A stretch of 64,000 bases of DNA, taken from contig CALEYV010000107.1 of the NCBI GenBank assembly GCA_937927875.1, positions 1 to 64,000 on the forward strand, written 5' to 3'. Position 1 is the stretch's first letter; each line of letters opens with the position of its first letter. This document shows, one piece after another, positions 59,823 to 64,000 of this stretch. Position numbers and translations under genes: made by a program. Source of the stretch: an uncultured Actinomycetes bacterium. GTDB lineage: Bacteria; Actinomycetota; Acidimicrobiia; IMCC26256; PALSA-555. The notes beneath the pieces are model-generated. The model made no database searches. It had not been told where the DNA came from and saw only the letters and a program-made list of their open reading frames with translations.

Positions 59823-60501
59823 TGGTACCCGAGCGGTTCCGGAGCCGGAAGCCGACCCCCCGGACGGTCTCGATCCACGTCGGGTCGCCGAGCTTCTTGC
59901 GCAGCGAGGCCACGTGCACGTCGAGCGTCTTCGTCGGCCCGTACCAGTGGGGGTCCCAGACCGCCTCCAGGATGCGGCCCCGGCTGAAGACGGCTCCCGG
60001 GTCCTCGGCGAGCAGGGTCAGGAGGTCGAACTCCTTCGGCGTCAGCATCACGTCGCGGCCGTCGACGCGCACCTGCCGGGTCCGGGGGTCGATGGACAGC
60101 GTCCCGACCTGCAGCGGCGTGCTGTCCGCCACCCTGGTCGTTCCTCGGCGCGTGACGGCTCGGATCCGGGCGACGAGCTCCCGGAACCCGAACGGCTTCA
60201 CCATGTAATCGTCGGCACCCAGCTCGAGTCCGACGACGCGGTCGACCTCTTCGGTCCGGGCCGTCACGACGATGATGGGGACGTCCGAGTCGGCTCGGAT
60301 CTGACGACACACGTCGAACCCGTCCACGTCTGGCAGGCCCAGGTCCAGCAGCACGATGTCGGGACGGGGAGCCTCGTCCTTCACGCGCGCCGCGACCTGG
60401 TTGCCGCGCGTCGCACGCTCGACCTCGAAGCCCTCGCGAGTCAGCCCCTTCGCGAGCGGCGCGGCGATGGTTTCGTCGTCCTCGACGATGAGGACCAGCA
60501 C
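59815..60501 (-). CDS. OmpR/PhoB-type response regulator
   Basis: 228 residues. Receiver domain with acidic pocket VEDDE, phosphorylated Asp53 in VLLDLGLPDVDGFDV, Thr in VVTARTEE and Lys in YMVKPFGF. C-terminal winged helix (DVMLTPKEFDLLTLLAED, LDVHVASLRKKLGD, VRGVGFRL). Pairs with the overlapping sensor kinase gene. GTG 60501 follows GGTGGAGG. Likely activates its own and perhaps the neighbouring operon. Confidence 0.95.
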   Translation of the reverse strand: MLVLIVEDDETIAAPLAKGLTREGFEVERATRGNQVAARVKDEAPRPDIVLLDLGLPDVDGFDVCRQIRADSDVPIIVVTARTEEVDRVVGLELGADDYMVKPFGFRELVARIRAVTRRGTTRVADSTPLQVGTLSIDPRTRQVRVDGRDVMLTPKEFDLLTLLAEDPGAVFSRGRILEAVWDPHWYGPTKTLDVHVASLRKKLGDPTWIETVRGVGFRLRNRSGTSA

Positions 60502-60666
60502 GCCTCCACCTTCTCATCAGCCCTGTGGGAGGCGGGTGCGCCTTATCCGAATCTTGGCGATTGGGAAGCTGGCGCGACCGGGACGCCGCCCCGGTCCGCG
60601 AGGACCGGCCGGCCGCCCTACGGGACGAGGCGCACGACCGATTACGGAGGCTTCCTCACTATGTGG

Positions 60667-60681
60667 CAGACTCACTGTCTG
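60667..60681. promoter_or_regulatory. inverted repeat CAGAC-N5-GTCTG, probable MarR operator
   Basis: CAGACTCACTGTCTG lies 28 bases before the MarR start, in the AT-richest part of the gap. The spacing and position suit binding by the MarR product, with autorepression of the marR-ABC unit. Inferred from position only. Confidence 0.45.
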
Positions 60682-60708
60682 ATGACCCATGCTGCGAAGG
60701 GAGCGCCG

Positions 60709-61197
60709 GTGGGCGCCGGCTCGAAGGTTCCCCGGACCCCAGGCTCGGACCCGGTCGGCCAGCTGGCCGAGCTGCTGTTCCGGACCACCATGCGCTTGCG
60801 GCGCGGCTCGGCGAAGGAGCTCGCGCCCATCGGCGTCACCTTCGGCCAGGCCCGGGTGATGCGGGTCCTCGCCCGAGCGGACGGGCCGATGCGCATGGCC
60901 GACCTCGCCGCTGCGCTCGAGATCGTGCCCCGCTCGGTGACCACCGTCATCGACTCGCTCGAGGAGGCGGGCCTGGTCTGTCGTGAGCCCGACCCCCACG
61001 ACCGGCGATCCGTCCTCGTGGCACCGACCGCGTCCGGTCAGGCCGCCCTCGAGCGCATGAACCGCGCTCGCCGCGCCACCGCCGAAGACCTGTTCGGGCG
61101 GCTCAGCGAGCGGGAGCGAGCCACCCTGCTGAGCCTCCTCGTTGCCCTGAACGGGGACACCACCGGCACCGTGCGGTCGCACCGAGGGGCACGCTGA
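60709..61197 (+). CDS. MarR-family transcriptional regulator
   Basis: 162 residues. Winged helix-turn-helix: VTFGQARVMRVLARADGPMR, MADLAAALEIVPRSVTTVID, LVCREPDPHDRRSVLVAPTA with the DRR wing. GTG 60709 (AAGGGAG five bases upstream) is chosen over ATG 60661 and 60682, which would place the operator inside the gene. The TGA overlaps the ABC transporter ATG (TGATG): regulator and exporter are one unit, a common drug-efflux arrangement. Confidence 0.9.
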   Translation: MGAGSKVPRTPGSDPVGQLAELLFRTTMRLRRGSAKELAPIGVTFGQARVMRVLARADGPMRMADLAAALEIVPRSVTTVIDSLEEAGLVCREPDPHDRRSVLVAPTASGQAALERMNRARRATAEDLFGRLSERERATLLSLLVALNGDTTGTVRSHRGAR

Positions 61198-63110
61198 TGG
61201 GCGCGCACGCGGGGCCGATGTGGGGCGCGATGCGATCGATGCGTCGCGACCAGTCGGTGACGGACGCCAAGGTGGCCAAGGGCACCGCGCGTCGGATCCT
61301 CCGGTTCGCCCGCCCGTACCGGAACATCCTGCTCTTCTTCCTCGGGGTCGTCGTCGTCGACGCCGTGATCGGCGCCATCAACCCGCTGATCCTGCGCGAG
61401 ATCATCAACCGCGGCATCCTGCGCCACAACTCGGGGCTCATCGTGAACCTGGCCCTGCTCGTGGCCGGCCTGGCGATCGTCGACGCCGGCCTGTCGCTGG
61501 GACAGCGGCTGGTCTCGGCGAAGATCGGCGAGGGCCTGATCTACGACATGCGGACGAAGGTGTTCGACCACGTCCAGCGCATGCCGATCGCCTTCTTCAC
61601 CCGCACCCAGACCGGCGCGCTCGTCACGCGGCTCAACAACGACGTGCTCGGCGCCCAGGAGGCGTTCACGGACGTCCTCTCGACGGTGATCGGCAACCTC
61701 ATCAGCGTCGGCTTCATCCTCGTCGTGATGTTCCTGCTGTCATGGGAGCTGACCCTCGTCGCACTGCTCATCCTCCCGGTGTTCGTGCTCCCGGCCCGCT
61801 GGCTCGGCCGTCGCCTGCAGTCGATCACCCGCGAGGCCTACGCGCTCAACGCGCAGATGAACACGACGATGACCGAGCGGTTCAACGTCGCCGGCGCCCT
61901 ACTCGTCAAGCTGTTCGGGCGGCCGAACGAGGAGACGAAGTCGTTCGCCGACCGGGCCGGGCGCGTCCGCGACATCGGCGTGATCCAAGCCATGTACGCG
62001 CGGTTCTTCTTCGTCGCCCTCACGCTCACCGCCGCCCTCGCGACCGCCCTCGTCTACGGCTGGGGCGGCGTGCTCGCCGTCCACGGCGCGCTGAACATCG
62101 GGACCGTCGTCGCGCTCACCGCCTACCTCGCCCGCCTGTACGGGCCGCTGACCCAGCTGTCGAACATCAACGTCGACGTCATGACGACGCTGGTCTCGTT
62201 CGAGCGGGTGTTCGAGGTCCTGGACCTGCCGCCGATGATCGCCGAGAAGCCCGACGCGGTGGCCATCCCCCGCGGGCCGGCCCGGGTCCAGTTCGACCAC
62301 GTCGAGTTTGCCTACCCGACCGCCGACGAGGTGTCGCTCGCCTCCCTCGAGTCGGTGGCGTCGCTCGTGCACACCCCGAGCGAGCAGATCCTCTACGACG
62401 TCAGCTTCAGCGTCGAGCCCGGGACGATGGCCGCGCTCGTCGGTCCGTCCGGGGCCGGCAAGACGACCATCTGCAACCTCGTGCCCCGCCTCTACGACGT
62501 GCGCAGCGGCTCAGTGAGCATCAACGGCATCGACGTGCGCGACGCCACGCTCGACTCGCTGCGCTCCAGCATCGGGATGGTCACCCAGGACGCCCACATG
62601 TTCCACGAGACCATCCGCTCGAACCTGCTCTATGCCAAGCCCGACGCCACGGACGCCGAGCTGCTGGCCGCGCTCGACGCGTCGCAGATCGGCCCGCTCA
62701 TCACCTCGCTGCCCGACGGGCTCGACACCACGGTCGGGGACCGGGGCTACCGGCTCTCCGGCGGCGAGAAGCAGCGGCTGGCCATCGCGCGGCTGCTGCT
62801 GAAGGCGCCCGACATCGTGGTGCTCGACGAGGCCACGGCCCACCTCGACTCGGAGTCCGAGCTGCTGGTCCAAGAGGCGCTCCGGACGGCGCTGGCGGGC
62901 CGGACATCGCTCGTGATCGCCCACCGGCTCTCGACCGTGCGGGACGCGGACCAGATCCTCGTCGTCGACGCGGGACGGATCGTCGAGCGCGGTTCGCACG
63001 ACGAGCTGCTCGCCGAGGACGGGCTCTACGCCGAGCTGTACCGCACCCAGTTCGAGCGTCAGGCCGTCCACGGCCACCCGCTCGCCAGTCCCGCCAACCA
63101 GCCCGCGTAG
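61197..63110 (+). CDS. ABC exporter half-transporter (type IV fold)
   Basis: 637 residues: six-helix membrane domain (about 40-335, FARPYRNILLFFLGVVVVDA and onward, MRTKVFDHVQRMPIAFFTR), then a nucleotide-binding domain: Walker A GPSGAGKTT near 414, Q-loop VTQDAHMFHETIR, signature RLSGGEKQRLAIAR near 520, Walker B DIVVLDEATAHLD, H-loop IAHRLST. Probably a homodimer exporting lipids or hydrophobic drugs. Residues 375-395 (LASLESVASLVHTPSEQ) form an insertion before the first NBD strand that is longer than usual. Confidence 0.95.
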   Translation: MGAHAGPMWGAMRSMRRDQSVTDAKVAKGTARRILRFARPYRNILLFFLGVVVVDAVIGAINPLILREIINRGILRHNSGLIVNLALLVAGLAIVDAGLSLGQRLVSAKIGEGLIYDMRTKVFDHVQRMPIAFFTRTQTGALVTRLNNDVLGAQEAFTDVLSTVIGNLISVGFILVVMFLLSWELTLVALLILPVFVLPARWLGRRLQSITREAYALNAQMNTTMTERFNVAGALLVKLFGRPNEETKSFADRAGRVRDIGVIQAMYARFFFVALTLTAALATALVYGWGGVLAVHGALNIGTVVALTAYLARLYGPLTQLSNINVDVMTTLVSFERVFEVLDLPPMIAEKPDAVAIPRGPARVQFDHVEFAYPTADEVSLASLESVASLVHTPSEQILYDVSFSVEPGTMAALVGPSGAGKTTICNLVPRLYDVRSGSVSINGIDVRDATLDSLRSSIGMVTQDAHMFHETIRSNLLYAKPDATDAELLAALDASQIGPLITSLPDGLDTTVGDRGYRLSGGEKQRLAIARLLLKAPDIVVLDEATAHLDSESELLVQEALRTALAGRTSLVIAHRLSTVRDADQILVVDAGRIVERGSHDELLAEDGLYAELYRTQFERQAVHGHPLASPANQPA

Positions 63111-63137
63111 CCAGCCGCCGCGGGCGCGGCGACCGGC

Positions 63138-64000
63138 TCAGTGGTGGTCGGCGAACTCGATGAAGTCGTACGGGTAGCCGCGGGGGAAGGCGCTGGCCCA
63201 GAACAACTGGATGTTCTGCTGCTCGTCGAGGTCGAACTCGACCGAGGCCAGGTTGTCCTCGAGCTGCTCGAGGCTCCGAGCGCCGATGATCGGCGCCGTG
63301 ACTCCGGGCCGGTTGGACACCCAGTTCAGCGCCACCTGGGCCGACGTCTTGCCGGTGTCGGCCGCCACCTTTCCGACCGCGTCGACGATGCGCCACGCCC
63401 GGTCGTCGAGCCGGTAGGTGAAGGTGATCGGCTCCTCGGCGTCGCCGCCCCGGGTACCGGTCGGCAGGTCCTCGCCCCGGCGGTACTTGCCGGTCAGGAT
63501 CCCGCCCGCCAGCGGGCTCCAGGGGATCACGCCGAGGCCCTCGGCCTGGCAGAGCGGCAGCAGCTCGCGCTCGATGTCGCGGGTCACGAGCGAGTACTCG
63601 GGCTGCAGGCATGAGAACCGCTCCCAGCCGTGCAGGGCCGACTTCCCCAGCGCGGTGGCGAGGTGCCAGGCCGCGAAGTTGCTCGCCCCCAGGTAGCGAA
63701 CCTTGCCCTGCTCGACCAGGTCGTCGAGCGTCGCCAGGGTCTCCTCGAGCGGGGTCCGGTCGTCCCAGCAGTGGACCTGGTAAAGGTCGATCCAGTCCGT
63801 GCCGAGCCGGCGAAGCGAGGCCTCGACGCCGAGGCGGATGTGCCGGCGCGACAGCCCGATGTCGTTGGGCCCGGGCCCGGTCGCGAAGCGGACCTTCGTC
63901 GCCAGCACCACCTCGTCCCGCTTGGCGGCGATGGCCCGGCCGGTGATCTCCTCCGAGACCCCCTCGTTGTAGACGTCGGCGGTGTCGATGAAGTTGCCGC
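63138..64000 (-). CDS. aldo/keto reductase, 5' end cut by window edge
   Basis: Open to the end of the window; about 286 residues visible of about 320-330. Tetrad: Asp and Tyr in [12 protein letters not shown], Lys in [10 protein letters not shown], His in [29 protein letters not shown] and [20 protein letters not shown] are typical of the class. It is related to, but not the same as, the gene at 39453. Upstream residues and any promoter lie outside the window. Confidence 0.93.
   Translation of the reverse strand, partial: GNFIDTADVYNEGVSEEITGRAIAAKRDEVVLATKVRFATGPGPNDIGLSRRHIRLGVEASLRRLGTDWIDLYQVHCWDDRTPLEETLATLDDLVEQGKVRYLGASNFAAWHLATALGKSALHGWERFSCLQPEYSLVTRDIERELLPLCQAEGLGVIPWSPLAGGILTGKYRRGEDLPTGTRGGDAEEPITFTYRLDDRAWRIVDAVGKVAADTGKTSAQVALNWVSNRPGVTAPIIGARSLEQLEDNLASVEFDLDEQQNIQLFWASAFPRGYPYDFIEFADHH

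Noticed and set aside
1..64000. Mobile elements, CRISPR arrays, tRNA or rRNA genes
   Set aside because: I saw no transposase or integrase motifs, no repeat-spacer pattern and no cloverleaf or rRNA signatures. Short or degenerate ones cannot be excluded by eye.
39453..64000. The two aldo/keto reductase genes as a recent duplication
   Set aside because: Their motifs differ in detail (GGGQSEE versus NEGVSEE, WLHAPD versus QVHCWD) and so does the C-terminal region, so they are distinct family members.

Overview
High-GC (roughly 70 % or more by eye) bacterial chromosome segment carrying mostly housekeeping and metabolic genes. Abundant GTG starts, many TGA/GTG overlaps, start codons placed 6-9 bases after a TANNNT -10 box (leaderless-type transcripts), LLM/F420-type oxidoreductases, PspA, an alkyl-DHAP-synthase-like gene and a PcrA-type helicase all point to Actinomycetota. 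The class Acidimicrobiia is my best guess, but that is inference. I see no rRNA, tRNA, CRISPR array, insertion sequence or phage gene.

Layout. (1) 1-9653: guaA (cut by the window edge), class I fructose-bisphosphate aldolase, dtd, a small unknown, pcrA, a membrane protein on the minus strand, a stand-alone B12-binding mutase subunit next to sucCD, then two coupled membrane-anchored coiled-coil proteins. (2) 9721-12294: a DUF4190 protein and three minus-strand multi-pass membrane proteins, two of them related. (3) 12399-18636: purN-purH-folD chained by overlapping stop/start codons, a zinc-ribbon membrane peptide, icd, a J-domain protein and mdh. (4) 18680-26000: a TMEM175-type channel, pspA, alpha/beta hydrolase, a frameshifted MOSC gene, a DUF1214 protein, a methyltransferase and a Tat-exported amidohydrolase lipoprotein. 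(5) 26014-33656: mini adenylate cyclase coupled to a DUF4097 protein, sulfotransferase, and a glpD / AGPS-like / glpK operon, then a rhodanese. (6) 33814-43789: secreted Pro-rich protein coupled to a GGDEF enzyme behind a sigma-28/WhiG-like promoter, acyl-CoA synthetase, a degenerate HD protein, aldo/keto reductase, GT-C mannosyltransferase-like protein, membrane proteins. (7) 43268-48290: three DUF421 proteins around an LLM oxidoreductase and a beta-hydroxyacid dehydrogenase, then a coiled-coil glucosaminidase. (8) 48545-53660: DinB-like protein and a short-chain dehydrogenase/LLM neighbourhood with visible decay (a frameshifted SDR and an amidohydrolase remnant). (9) 53693-60501: the most interesting part, a minus-strand locus of response regulator, sensor kinase, small membrane protein, ApbE flavin transferase, ferric-reductase-like membrane protein, NuoF-like flavoprotein, 3Fe-4S ferredoxin and a di-heme-type cytochrome b. 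(10) 60709-64000: MarR regulator coupled to an ABC exporter, and a truncated aldo/keto reductase.

How genes work together. The first half is central metabolism: B12 mutase subunit plus sucCD, icd and mdh serve the TCA/propionyl-CoA route; purN, purH and folD link purine synthesis to one-carbon folate. The glp operon joins glycerol use to possible ether-lipid synthesis. The 53.7-60.5 kb locus looks like a dedicated transmembrane electron conduit from NAD(P)H through flavin and iron-sulfur proteins to membrane hemes, controlled by its own two-component system. Its expected flavinylated end acceptor is not visible in the window.
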